From positions 1,240,001 through 1,304,000 of the forward strand of contig NZ_JACHMN010000003.1 of NCBI RefSeq assembly GCF_014204945.1: 64,000 nt of DNA, written 5' to 3'. A model generated the notes under the pieces. It saw only the letters and a list, made by a program, of their open reading frames with translations, was not told the origin of the DNA and searched no databases. Shown in pieces: positions 56,339 through 64,000 of this stretch (position 1 is its first letter; each line of letters opens with the position of its first letter). Origin of the DNA: Allocatelliglobosispora scoriae (GTDB taxonomy: Bacteria > Actinomycetota > Actinomycetes > Mycobacteriales > Micromonosporaceae). A program made the position numbers and the translations under genes.

Positions 56339-57555
56339 TGATCGACGAGCTGGACCTCGGCTACGAGGACCACGATCGTGGTCGATCTCGTCATCGGCGT
56401 TCCTCGCAGCGGAGGTCGGCGGTGACGAAGAAGAAGCGCGGCGGTAAGAGCTGGCTGGCGCTCCTGCTGACGCTGCTGCTGCTCGGCGGCCTCGCGGGCG
56501 GCGTCTACATCGCCTACGACAAGGTCTCGTCGCTGTTCTCCACGCCCGACTACGACGGCTCGGGCACGGCGGAGACGGTCACGATCGAGGTCAAGCAGGG
56601 CGACTTCATCGCCGACATGGGCAACACGCTCTTCCGCGCCGACGTCGTCAAGAGCGCACAGGCCTTCGTCGACGCGGCGGAGGGCAACCCGGCCGCCGTC
56701 GGCATCCAGCCCGGGTTCTACAAGGTCAGCAAGCAGCAGAGCGCCGAGTCGGCCCTCGCCGCGCTCCTCGATGCCAAGAACCGACTGGTCAACAAGTTCA
56801 CCGTGCCCGAGGGCATGATCACGCTCCAGGTCTATGACAAGCTCGCCAAGGAGTTCGGCTTCAAGCTCGCCGACGTCAAGGCGCTCGCGGCCGACCCGGT
56901 GAAGCTCGGCGTGCCGGAGTGGTGGTTCAACCGCAAGGACGGCAAGAAGTCGGCCCGCTCCCTGGAGGGCTTCCTCTTCCCGTCGACCTATGACTTCCCG
57001 CCCAACGTGACCGCCGAGCTCGCCCTCAAACTGATGGTGAAGCAGTTCCTCGACGTGACGACGAGGCTCGGTTTCGTCGACAAGGTGCAGGCCGAGCGGG
57101 GCATCTCGCCCTACGAGGCACTCGTCGCGGCCTCGATCGCGCAGGCCGAGGCGGTCAACGACAAGGACATGGGCCCAGTCGCCCGCGCCCTCTACAACCG
57201 CGTCTACGCCGGGAAATACGGCCCGTGCAAGTGTCTGCAGATCGACAGCGCGGTCAACTACTGGTTCCGCCTGCAGGGCAAGGAGCCTAAGGACTCCAAC
57301 GACCTCTACCAGGCTGAGCTGCACGACAAGAAGAACCCCTACAACACCCACGTCGTGGACGGACTGCCGGTCGGACCGATCAGCAACCCGGGTGAGGCAG
57401 CCCTCAAGGGCGCGATGGACCCGCCGCCCTCCGACTATGTATTCTTCGTGACCATCGACAAGCAGGGCACCATGGGCTACGCCAAGGACGGCCAGTTGCA
57501 GACCCTCATCAACGAGGCCTGTAAGAACGGCGTCCTCCACGGCGACCTCTGCTGA
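56338..57555 (+). CDS. mltG: Endolytic transglycosylase MltG, copy 1
   Basis: 405 residues. An N-terminal Arg/His-rich cytoplasmic segment (YEDHDRGRSRHRRSSQRRS) precedes one membrane helix (LALLLTLLLLGGLAGGVYIA), a LysM-like region, and the YceG/MltG catalytic domain: GFLFPSTYDFP, ISPYEALVAASIAQAEA (the Glu of the AQAE motif aligns with the family's conserved acid), VARALYNRV, LQIDSAVNYWF and PYNTHVVDGLPVGPISNPGE. MltG cuts nascent peptidoglycan strands at the membrane. Its ATG overlaps ruvX. A second full copy follows. Confidence 0.93.
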   Translation: MIDELDLGYEDHDRGRSRHRRSSQRRSAVTKKKRGGKSWLALLLTLLLLGGLAGGVYIAYDKVSSLFSTPDYDGSGTAETVTIEVKQGDFIADMGNTLFRADVVKSAQAFVDAAEGNPAAVGIQPGFYKVSKQQSAESALAALLDAKNRLVNKFTVPEGMITLQVYDKLAKEFGFKLADVKALAADPVKLGVPEWWFNRKDGKKSARSLEGFLFPSTYDFPPNVTAELALKLMVKQFLDVTTRLGFVDKVQAERGISPYEALVAASIAQAEAVNDKDMGPVARALYNRVYAGKYGPCKCLQIDSAVNYWFRLQGKEPKDSNDLYQAELHDKKNPYNTHVVDGLPVGPISNPGEAALKGAMDPPPSDYVFFVTIDKQGTMGYAKDGQLQTLINEACKNGVLHGDLC

Positions 57556-57626
57556 TCGGCGCCACCGCCGTCGCCGCGGAGCACTGCCGCGGAGTCACCC
57601 CCCGATAGGCACCGGAGGCGATTTTG

Positions 57627-58943
57627 ATGATCGACGACCTGGACATCGAGTTCGATGACCATGATCGCGATCGGTCCCGGCACCGCCGCTCGGCGGACCG
57701 CCGCCCGTCAGGCCGCCGCCAGGACGACCGTGGTTACGGCGAGCCGGTCTACGACGACGACAGCCGTTACGACCAGCGGCGGCCGAAGGGCAAGTCCAAG
57801 GGCAAGAAAAAGAAGAAGAAGCGCGGCAAGAGCGGCCTCGCGCTGCTGCTGACCCTGCTGCTGCTCGGCGGCCTCGCGGGCGGCATCTACGTCGCCTATG
57901 ACAAGGTCTCCAGCTTCTTCGTCACTCCCGACTACGACGGCGCCGGCAACGGCGAGAGCATCACGATCGAGATCAAGCAGGGCGAGTACATCGCCGACAT
58001 GGCGAACACCCTCGTCAAGGCCGGTGTGATCAAGAGCGCCGCCGCCTTCATCGAGGCGGCCGAGGCGAACTCCGAGTCGACCGGCATTCAGCCGGGCTTC
58101 TACAAGGTCAGCAAGGAGATGAGCGGCGCGAGCGCCGTCACCGCCCTGCTCGACCTGAAGAACCGCATCGTCAAGGGCATCACGATCCCCGAGCACCTGA
58201 TCTCGATCCAGATCTACGACAAGCTCTCCAAGGAGCTGGAGATCCCGGTCGCCGACTTCGTCGCGGCGGCGAAGGATCCGGTCAAGCTCGGCGTACCGGA
58301 CTGGTGGTTCAAGCGCAACGACGGCAAGAAGTCGGCGATGGGCGTGGAGGGCTTCCTCTACCCGTCGACCTATGAGTTCCCGCCGAAGCCGACCGCCGAG
58401 ACCGTGCTGAAGCAGATGATCGACAAGTTCCTCGACGTGACCGGCAAGATGAAGTTCGCCGACACGGTGCAGGCCAAGCTGGGCGGCGTCTCACCCTACG
58501 AGGCGCTGATCGTGGCGTCGATCGCGCAGGCCGAGTCCCTGGACGCCAAGGACCTCGGCCCGGTGGCCCGGGTCATGTTCAACCGGGTCTACAAGGACTT
58601 CCCCTGCAACTGCCTGCAGATCGACAGCGCGGTCAACTACTCGCTGCGCATCCGGGGCAAGATCCCGAAGGACTCCAACCAGATCCTGCGGTCCGAGCAG
58701 CACAACATGGCCGACCCGTACAACACCTTCGACGCGCCGAAATACTCCGGCCTGCCGATCGGCCCGATCGGGAATCCGGGCGAGGCCGCGCTGCGGGGCG
58801 CCATGGACCCGCCGAAGAACGACTACTTCTACTTCATGACGACCGATTCCAAGGGCACCATGGGGTACGCCAAGGACTGGGCCGGTCACTGCCGGAACTT
58901 CCAGACGGCCGTGAAGAACAAGATCCTCACCGGCCACTGCTGA
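57627..58943 (+). CDS. Endolytic transglycosylase MltG, copy 2
   Basis: 438 residues, a tandem paralogue of the upstream MltG. It shares the start (MIDDLDIEFDDHDRDRSRH), the same membrane helix, GFLYPSTYEFP, VSPYEALIVASIAQAESLD, VARVMFNRV, LQIDSAVNYSL and GLPIGPIGNPGEAALRGAMD. It has a longer cytoplasmic segment with a Lys-rich run (KGKSKGKKKKKKRGK). GGAGG lies 8 bases before the ATG. Both copies keep the catalytic Glu. A hairpin follows its stop. Confidence 0.92.
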   Translation: MIDDLDIEFDDHDRDRSRHRRSADRRPSGRRQDDRGYGEPVYDDDSRYDQRRPKGKSKGKKKKKKRGKSGLALLLTLLLLGGLAGGIYVAYDKVSSFFVTPDYDGAGNGESITIEIKQGEYIADMANTLVKAGVIKSAAAFIEAAEANSESTGIQPGFYKVSKEMSGASAVTALLDLKNRIVKGITIPEHLISIQIYDKLSKELEIPVADFVAAAKDPVKLGVPDWWFKRNDGKKSAMGVEGFLYPSTYEFPPKPTAETVLKQMIDKFLDVTGKMKFADTVQAKLGGVSPYEALIVASIAQAESLDAKDLGPVARVMFNRVYKDFPCNCLQIDSAVNYSLRIRGKIPKDSNQILRSEQHNMADPYNTFDAPKYSGLPIGPIGNPGEAALRGAMDPPKNDYFYFMTTDSKGTMGYAKDWAGHCRNFQTAVKNKILTGHC

Positions 58944-58957
58944 CGCGTTCGTTCGAC

Positions 58958-58997
58958 ACCGACGGCCGCCCGGGCACCCGCCGGGGCGGCCGTCGGT
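58958..58997 (+). terminator. Hairpin after the mltG pair
   Basis: ACCGACGGCCGCCC (58958-58971) pairs with 58984-58997 around 12 bases, located 15 bases after the second mltG stop and before aroE. Confidence 0.75.
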
Positions 58998-59017
58998 CGT
59001 CAGGCGCCGCTGCGAGA

Positions 59018-59854
59018 ATGATCGCCATGGCGGACACGACCCTCCGGCGGGCGGCTGTGCTCGGTAAGCCGATCGCGCACTCGCTCTCCCCGGTGATCCA
59101 CAACTCCGGCTACGCCGCGGCGGGGCTGACCGACTGGAGCTATGACCGCTTCGAGTGCGACGAGGCGGGGCTGCCCGCGTTCGTCGCCGCTCTCGACGAG
59201 TCGTGGGCGGGGCTCTCGCTCACGATGCCGCTCAAGGAGGCGGGCATGCTGGAGGCGGCCGAGATCTCGCCGGTCGCGACGGCCCTCGGCGCCTGCAACA
59301 CCCTGCACCGCCGCCCCGACGGCTCCTGGTTCGCCGAGAACACCGACGCGCCGGGCATCGTCGACGCCCTCGCCTCGGCGGGCGTGACCGCCGTCGAGTC
59401 GGTCGCCGTGCTGGGTGCCGGTGGCACGGCGAGAGCCGCGATCGCCGCCGCCGCCCAGATCGCGAAGTCGGTGACCGCCTATGCCCGCAGGCCGGAGGCG
59501 ATCGAGGAGCTGGCCCGGATCGCGGCGCTGCTCGGCATCCCGCTGACGGCGGGGGACTGGTCCTCGCTCGACGGGTGCGCCGGCGCCGACGCGGTGATCT
59601 CGACCCTCCCGGCCGGTGTCGCCGACGGTCTGCGCCCGGCGTGGCGGCCGGGGACCGTCGTCTTCGATGTCGTCTACAAGCCCTGGCCGACGCCGTTCGC
59701 GGCCGGTGCCGAGGCTGCGGGATGCCGGATCGTCTCGGGTCTGGACCTGCTGCTCTGCCAGGCGGTGCACCAGTTCGAGCTCTTCACGGGCGTCACCGCC
59801 CCGGTCGCCGAGATGCGCGAGGCGCTGCACGAGGCGGCCCGCAACCGCACCTGA
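59018..59854 (+). CDS. aroE: Shikimate dehydrogenase
   Basis: 278 residues reducing 3-dehydroshikimate with NADPH. AVLGKPIAHSLSPVIHN is the substrate loop, LTMPLKEAG carries the catalytic Lys, CNTLHRRPDGSWFAENTDAPG contacts shikimate, and VLGAGGTARAAIAA is the nucleotide loop; DLLLCQAVHQFELFTG is the usual C-terminal element. The ATG at 59027 is an equally good start with the typical MADTT onset. The aroC gene lies 3.8 kb on, separated by three leftward transporter genes. Confidence 0.94.
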   Translation: MIAMADTTLRRAAVLGKPIAHSLSPVIHNSGYAAAGLTDWSYDRFECDEAGLPAFVAALDESWAGLSLTMPLKEAGMLEAAEISPVATALGACNTLHRRPDGSWFAENTDAPGIVDALASAGVTAVESVAVLGAGGTARAAIAAAAQIAKSVTAYARRPEAIEELARIAALLGIPLTAGDWSSLDGCAGADAVISTLPAGVADGLRPAWRPGTVVFDVVYKPWPTPFAAGAEAAGCRIVSGLDLLLCQAVHQFELFTGVTAPVAEMREALHEAARNRT

Positions 59855-59895
59855 GCGCGGTGCTCTCCAGCGCGGGTGATCACGTCGCTCTCCCC

Positions 59896-59934
59896 GAACC
59901 AGACGTGATCGTGGGGCGTGATCACGTCTGGTTC
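59896..59934. terminator. Hairpin between convergent aroE and MFS genes
   Basis: GAACCAGACGTGATC (59896-59910) and its exact complement (59920-59934) form a 15-bp stem with a 9-base loop. A further partial copy of GATCACGTC precedes it at 59878. Confidence 0.8.
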
Positions 59935-59991
59935 CCCGAAGTCGACGGGATCTCGCGGTGTGCGGGCCGGGAGACCGCCGCCCAGCACCGA

Positions 59992-61224
59992 TCAGACCCG
60001 CGCGGTGACCGATGCGGGTGCCGAGGAGAGCTCGATCGCGCCTCGGACGAAGAGCACGGCGTAGGTGGTGGCGATCAGCACCACGGTCGCGATGACGGCG
60101 AAGGTGCTCAGCCCGATCTGATAGGCGAGCACCGGCGCCACCGCGAGCGCGATCGGCTCCAGCCCGAAGGTCGCCACCGACTCCAGCGCGAAGACCCGGC
60201 CCTGCACCTCGGCCGGGAACTCGCGCTGCAGCGCGGTGAACCAGAAGACGACGAAGACGCCGATCCCCGCCCAGGCGAGGAAGGCGGCGGCGCAGAAGAC
60301 GGCGAGCGGGACCTGGAAGGCGAGGCAGAGCGGCAGCAGCGCCGACGGGGCGAGCGCGTTCATCGCCCACAGGCCGGGGCGTTTCGTGGTGACCCGCCCG
60401 GCGAGCGTCGACCCGGCGATCATGCCGATCGAGCCGGCCGCGCTGATCCAGCCGTAGGCCTCGATGCCGTAGCGCTCGGCACTGGCGACGGGCACGAGGG
60501 CGAAGTAGGGCGCGAAGACGAGGAAGACCTGCGCGGTGCCCTGGACCATGATCACCCAGGCCCAGGTGCGGCTGCGTACCTGGGCGATGCCCTCCCGGAC
60601 CTCCGCGAAGAGCGAGGTGCGGACCGCCCCCGCGACCTGGGCGATGCGGGGCAGCCGGATCCAGAAGAGCGTGACGAGGCTGATCGCGAAGGTCGCCACG
60701 TCGATCATGAGCGCCCGCTGCGGGCCGACCGTGGCGACGAGCACGCCGCCGAGACCGGCGCCGACGGCGAGGCCGAGCTGGCCGGTCGCGGCGTCGAGCG
60801 AGTTGGCCTTCTGCCGCAGCTCCGCCGGGACGATCTGCGGCAGGGCGGCCCGGTGCGCCGGCTGGAACGCCGCGGTGCCCGCTCCGACCAGGGCGGCGGA
60901 GACGAGCAGCCCGGCGAGGTGGGTGGTGCCGCCGAAGACGAGGTAGCCGGTGATGCCGACCGCGCGGATCACGTCCGACCAGGCCATGACGGAGGTACGC
61001 GAGTAGCGGTCCGCGATCGCCCCGCCGAAGAGCAGCAGCAGGACGGCGAAGAGCGAGTCGACGGCGAGCACGATGCCGTAGGTGCGCCCGTCGTGCGCGG
61101 AGAGGATCAGCGCGGGCAGCGCCACGATCCGGATCCCGTTGCCGACGACACTGGTGATCTGACCGAGCCAGAACGCCCGATAGCGGGTGTCGCGCAGCAG
61201 CGTGAGCAGGGTCGGTTCAGTCAC
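59992..61224 (-). CDS. MFS transporter (EntS-like MFS_3 type)
   Basis: 410 residues with about 12 membrane helices. LLRDTRYRAFWLGQITSVVG at the start and the intracellular loop FGGAIADRYSRTSVM (MFS motif A-like GxxxDRxxR) identify the major facilitator superfamily; the FxxLWLGQ-type start fits the MFS_3/enterobactin-exporter-like branch, which exports siderophores or drugs. The substrate is unknown. GTG start. It lies leftward of the AI-2E transporter by 43 bases. Confidence 0.88.
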   Translation of the reverse strand: MTEPTLLTLLRDTRYRAFWLGQITSVVGNGIRIVALPALILSAHDGRTYGIVLAVDSLFAVLLLLFGGAIADRYSRTSVMAWSDVIRAVGITGYLVFGGTTHLAGLLVSAALVGAGTAAFQPAHRAALPQIVPAELRQKANSLDAATGQLGLAVGAGLGGVLVATVGPQRALMIDVATFAISLVTLFWIRLPRIAQVAGAVRTSLFAEVREGIAQVRSRTWAWVIMVQGTAQVFLVFAPYFALVPVASAERYGIEAYGWISAAGSIGMIAGSTLAGRVTTKRPGLWAMNALAPSALLPLCLAFQVPLAVFCAAAFLAWAGIGVFVVFWFTALQREFPAEVQGRVFALESVATFGLEPIALAVAPVLAYQIGLSTFAVIATVVLIATTYAVLFVRGAIELSSAPASVTARV

Positions 61225-61267
61225 GTCCGAGGATCCTGCCCGGTGCGGGCGACCGCCCGCAAACCGA

Positions 61268-62320
61268 TTACACCGAGTCCTGCCGGGGAAAGACCACTTC
61301 GCGGACGATCATCTGGATCGTGGCGTAGACGGGGATCGCCACCAGCACCCCGATCACGCCGAAGAGCGCGGCGCCGACGAGCGCCCCGACGATCGCGGCG
61401 AGGTTGGAGATCTGCACCGCCTTGCCCATCCGCCGCGGATAGATGATGTAGTTCTCCACCGCCTGGTAGGCGACGAAGAACGCGATCGTGATCAGCGCGA
61501 GCGTCAGCGACTGCGAGAGCGCGACGAGCACCACGACCGTCGACCCGAGAGTGGCTCCGACCTGCGGGATCAGGTCGAGCAGCGCCACGACGAGGGCGAG
61601 CAGCAGGGGATAGGGGATGCCGGTGAGCAGGCACCAGAGCAGGGCCGCCGATCCGGCGAAGGCGGCGATGGAGAGCGCGCCGACGATGTAGCCGCCGATC
61701 TTGTCCAGGGCGGCGTCGCCGAGGCGGCTCACCCGGTCCCGGCGCGACGCGGGGACGAAGTGGTAGGCGCCGGCCTTGAGATGGTCGAGGGCGGCGAGGA
61801 CGAAGAGGGTGAGGATCAGCGTCGTGCCGCCGAGGAAGATCGCGCCGAGCAGGCTCGCGGCGCCGTTGACGAGCCCGGACGCCAGACCGGCGACGTGCTG
61901 CGGCGTCAGCAGCTCGGTGAGCCGGTCGTCGAGGTCGGTGGAGTCGCCGAGCCCGGTGAAGTAGGCGCTGTTCATGAGCTTGTCGACATAGCCGGGCACG
62001 GCGGCGAAGAAGGCACTCGCCTGCTCGGCGACGACCGGCACGACCAGGCCGAGGAAGCCGCAGGCGAGCAGGTTGCCGGCGATCACGACGAGGAGCACGG
62101 CGACACCCCGGCGCATCCCCCGGCGGGTCAGCGCGGCGACCGGCCGGTCCAGGCCGACGGCGAGGAAGAACGCGGCGAAGAGCATGACGAGGATCGTGCT
62201 GAGCTGCTTGACGCCGATGAGGGTGATGATCGCGACGAGGGCTCCGGCGGCGGCGGTCAGCCCGATCAGGAAGGGCGACCGGGTGAGTGGTCGCCCGCGC
62301 TCGCCGTACCCGTCCGCCAT
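61268..62320 (-). CDS. AI-2E family transporter
   Basis: 350 residues of the AI-2E (PerM/YdiK) family with 7-8 helices. Seen: LSTILVMLFAAFFLAVGLDRPVAAL near the N-terminus, a large loop (SAFFAAVPGYVDKLM), PYPLLLALVVALLDLIPQVG with the family LLDLIPxxG motif, and YQAVENYIIYPRRMGKAV, the near-invariant QxxENxIIxPxxMG signature. Members export autoinducer-2 or act as cation antiporters; the function here is unassigned. Confidence 0.9.
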   Translation of the reverse strand: MADGYGERGRPLTRSPFLIGLTAAAGALVAIITLIGVKQLSTILVMLFAAFFLAVGLDRPVAALTRRGMRRGVAVLLVVIAGNLLACGFLGLVVPVVAEQASAFFAAVPGYVDKLMNSAYFTGLGDSTDLDDRLTELLTPQHVAGLASGLVNGAASLLGAIFLGGTTLILTLFVLAALDHLKAGAYHFVPASRRDRVSRLGDAALDKIGGYIVGALSIAAFAGSAALLWCLLTGIPYPLLLALVVALLDLIPQVGATLGSTVVVLVALSQSLTLALITIAFFVAYQAVENYIIYPRRMGKAVQISNLAAIVGALVGAALFGVIGVLVAIPVYATIQMIVREVVFPRQDSV

Positions 62321-62329
62321 GACTGGAGC

Positions 62330-63520
62330 TTAAGCCAGTAAAGGTCCTTTTCGGGTCATAGCGGTCGTAACGACCAGGGCGAGGGAGGCAAAGCCGCACA
62401 TCACCGCAGCCATGGGTACGCCGCTGGCCGCTCCGAACGCACCGACGAGCGGTGCGGCGAGCAGACCGATCGCCGACTGCATGGCGCCCATCAGCGCGGC
62501 GGCGGTCCCGGCGGTCGCGGGGTGCCGTTCGAGCCCGAGCGCGAACCCGTTCGGCATGATCATGCCGATGCAGGAGATGTAGAAGAAGAGCATCGGGATC
62601 ACCAGCACCGCCGCGCTGAGCCCGGACCCGACGAGCGCCAGCGAGGTCGCGCCGAGCCCGGCGATGAGGGCCGAGAAGAGCAGCCGCCGGGGCGTGTGCC
62701 GCCCGACCAGCCGGGCGTTGAGCTGCCCCGCCAGCACCAGGCCGAGGGAGTTGATGCCGAAGATGAGGCCGTAGGTCTGCGGCGAGACCCCGAAGACGTC
62801 CTGCAGCACGAACGACGAGCTGGACAGGTAGGCGAAGAGCGCGGCGAAGGTGAGCCCGCCCGCGAGCGTGTAGCCGAGGAAGATCCGGTCGGTCGCGACC
62901 AGCCTCGCCCCCGCGGCGAACTCGCCGAAGCCGCCCGACCGCCGCCGCTCGACCGGCAGCGTCTCCGGCAGCCCGCGCCACGTCACCAGCAGCAGCGCGA
63001 CGCCGAGACCGGTGAGGAAGACGAAGACGCCGCGCCAGCTCGTGAACTTCAGCAGCAGCGCGCCCAGGGTCGGCGCGAGGATCGGCGCGAGGCCGAAGAC
63101 GAGCGACAGCCGGCTGAAGAAGCGGGCCGCCTCGTCGCCGGAGTAGAGGTCGCGGACGACGGAGCGGGCGAGCACCGTGCCGGCCCCGGCGGAGAGGCCC
63201 TGCACCAGCCTGATCACCGTCAGTGACTCCACGTTGGTCGCGAGCACGCACCCCAGCGAGGAGAGCGCGTAGGCGGCCGTCGCGATCATCGCGGGGCGCT
63301 TGCGGCCGTAGCGATCGCTGAGCGGACCGACGAAGAGGTTGCCGAAGGCCATGCCGACGAGGCAGGCGGTGAGGGTGAGCTGGATCGCCGAGGTGGTCGC
63401 GTCCAGGTCGCGGGCCATCTCCGGGAAGGACGGCAGGTACATGTCGAAGGAGAAGGCACCCACCGCCGTGAGGGCTCCCAGGACGAGCAGCATGCGGATT
63501 CGGCTAGGCGGGGCGATCAC
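62330..63520 (-). CDS. Bcr/CflA-type multidrug MFS transporter
   Basis: About 396 residues and 12 helices. SFDMYLPSFPEMARDLDATT is the classic Bcr/CflA opening (family form SIDMYLPALP), and VGPLSDRYGRKRPAM is MFS motif A. The LVQGLSAGAGTVLARSVVRD helix matches motif C of drug:H+ antiporters. The start is uncertain: GTG 63520 gives MIAPPSRIRML; GTG 63535 is the alternative. It ends 10 bases from the AI-2E gene. Confidence 0.88.
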   Translation of the reverse strand: MIAPPSRIRMLLVLGALTAVGAFSFDMYLPSFPEMARDLDATTSAIQLTLTACLVGMAFGNLFVGPLSDRYGRKRPAMIATAAYALSSLGCVLATNVESLTVIRLVQGLSAGAGTVLARSVVRDLYSGDEAARFFSRLSLVFGLAPILAPTLGALLLKFTSWRGVFVFLTGLGVALLLVTWRGLPETLPVERRRSGGFGEFAAGARLVATDRIFLGYTLAGGLTFAALFAYLSSSSFVLQDVFGVSPQTYGLIFGINSLGLVLAGQLNARLVGRHTPRRLLFSALIAGLGATSLALVGSGLSAAVLVIPMLFFYISCIGMIMPNGFALGLERHPATAGTAAALMGAMQSAIGLLAAPLVGAFGAASGVPMAAVMCGFASLALVVTTAMTRKGPLLA

Positions 63521-63646
63521 CTTCTGATCCAACACCCTGATCCGCCGGGCTGTCACGGAGTGTGAGCGCCATCGCAGCACCGCACCGTGGCGCCCAGATC
63601 CAGGGGTTCATCTGTACCACGTATTGGTCGTGACACACTGGGCGTC

Positions 63647-64000
63647 GTGCTGCGTTGGCTTACTGCGGGTGAATCGCATGGACCGTCCCTGACCGCGATG
63701 CTGGACGGCTGCCCGGCCGGTGTCGAGATCACGAGTGCCGAGATCGGCAATGACCTGGCCCGGCGCCGCCTCGGCTACGGCCGCGGTGCCCGGATGTCCT
63801 TCGAGCGGGACGTGGTGACGATCACCGGCGGTGTCCGGCACGGTCTCACCCTCGGCAGCCCGGTCGCGATCATCGTCGGCAACTCCGAGTGGCCCAAGTG
63901 GGAGACGGTCATGGCCGCCGACCCGGTCGACCCGGATGTCCTCGCCGCGCTCGCCCGCAACGCGCCGCTGACCCGCCCCCGGCCCGGCCACGCCGACCTC
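63647..64000 (+). CDS. aroC: Chorismate synthase, 3' end beyond the window
   Basis: 118 residues are visible. [20 protein letters not shown] is the universal N-terminal FMN/EPSP motif of chorismate synthase, followed by [17 protein letters not shown] and [18 protein letters not shown]. It removes phosphate from EPSP using reduced FMN as the last step to chorismate. The frame is intact to the last base. The start GTG has no ribosome site; CACACT and 7 bases precede it, possibly a leaderless start. Confidence 0.96.
   Translation, partial: MLRWLTAGESHGPSLTAMLDGCPAGVEITSAEIGNDLARRRLGYGRGARMSFERDVVTITGGVRHGLTLGSPVAIIVGNSEWPKWETVMAADPVDPDVLAALARNAPLTRPRPGHADL

Noticed and set aside
57556-57626. 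Terminator between the two mltG copies
   Set aside because: Only a weak CCGCGG-type inverted repeat is present, too short to call.

Overview
The window is chromosomal DNA of a very GC-rich, gene-dense actinobacterium. Codon third positions are almost all G or C, GTG starts are common, many genes overlap by ATGA or GTGA, and several starts look leaderless. Gene content (SigE-type sigma factor, acyl-ACP desaturase, TANGO2/NRDE protein, AcnA with an AcnR-like repressor, alaS-ruvX-mltG-aroE-aroC order) suggests Micromonosporaceae. This is inference from gene style, not a database match. I see no tRNA, rRNA, CRISPR array, integrase or transposase.

Layout. 1-5221: a tightly overlapped lipid-modification operon (FAD oxidoreductase, DUF1365, two CFA-type methyltransferases, DUF1295 membrane protein). 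5304-6765: leftward RIO-type kinase and VOC protein. 6910-12788: aconitase, nitrilase-fold hydrolase, HAD hydrolase, leftward pirin, and an AcnR-like TetR regulator. 13022-26021: the most unusual region, a seven-gene translationally coupled operon encoding a surface vWA protein, a large tubulin-like protein, a four-TM protein, a 49-residue membrane peptide, a pseudokinase-GTPase fusion, a tail-anchored protein and a polytopic membrane protein with faint SEDS (FtsW/RodA) resemblance. 26066-29590: leftward sigma factor with membrane partner, gamma-glutamyltransferase-like protein and a proline-rich micro-protein. 29815-35562: a 1915-residue secreted enzyme with two GH13 catalytic domains. 35621-40982: leftward ParA, NRDE, desaturase, TPR protein and membrane protein genes. 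41123-48428: metabolic genes (SDR, HhH protein, aminopeptidase P, AsnB, PfkB kinase, MBL hydrolase, FlK-like thioesterase) and a 101-bp tandem repeat. 48476-59854: rightward housekeeping cluster rarA - disordered membrane protein - DUF948 - small protein - alaS - ruvX - two mltG copies - aroE. 59992-63520: leftward transporters. 63647-end: 5' part of aroC.

How genes work together. The first operon probably modifies membrane fatty acids. The vWA/tubulin operon looks like one membrane-spanning NTP-dependent machine: an outside-facing vWA domain, an inside tubulin-like polymer candidate, a GTPase switch and membrane partners. Its purpose is unknown. AcnA and the AcnR-like repressor probably form an autoregulated pair. 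aroE and aroC are shikimate-pathway enzymes, and the doubled mltG acts in peptidoglycan synthesis.

Most convergent gene pairs are separated by strong perfect-stem hairpins. All functional statements rest on reading motifs by eye; no searches were run.
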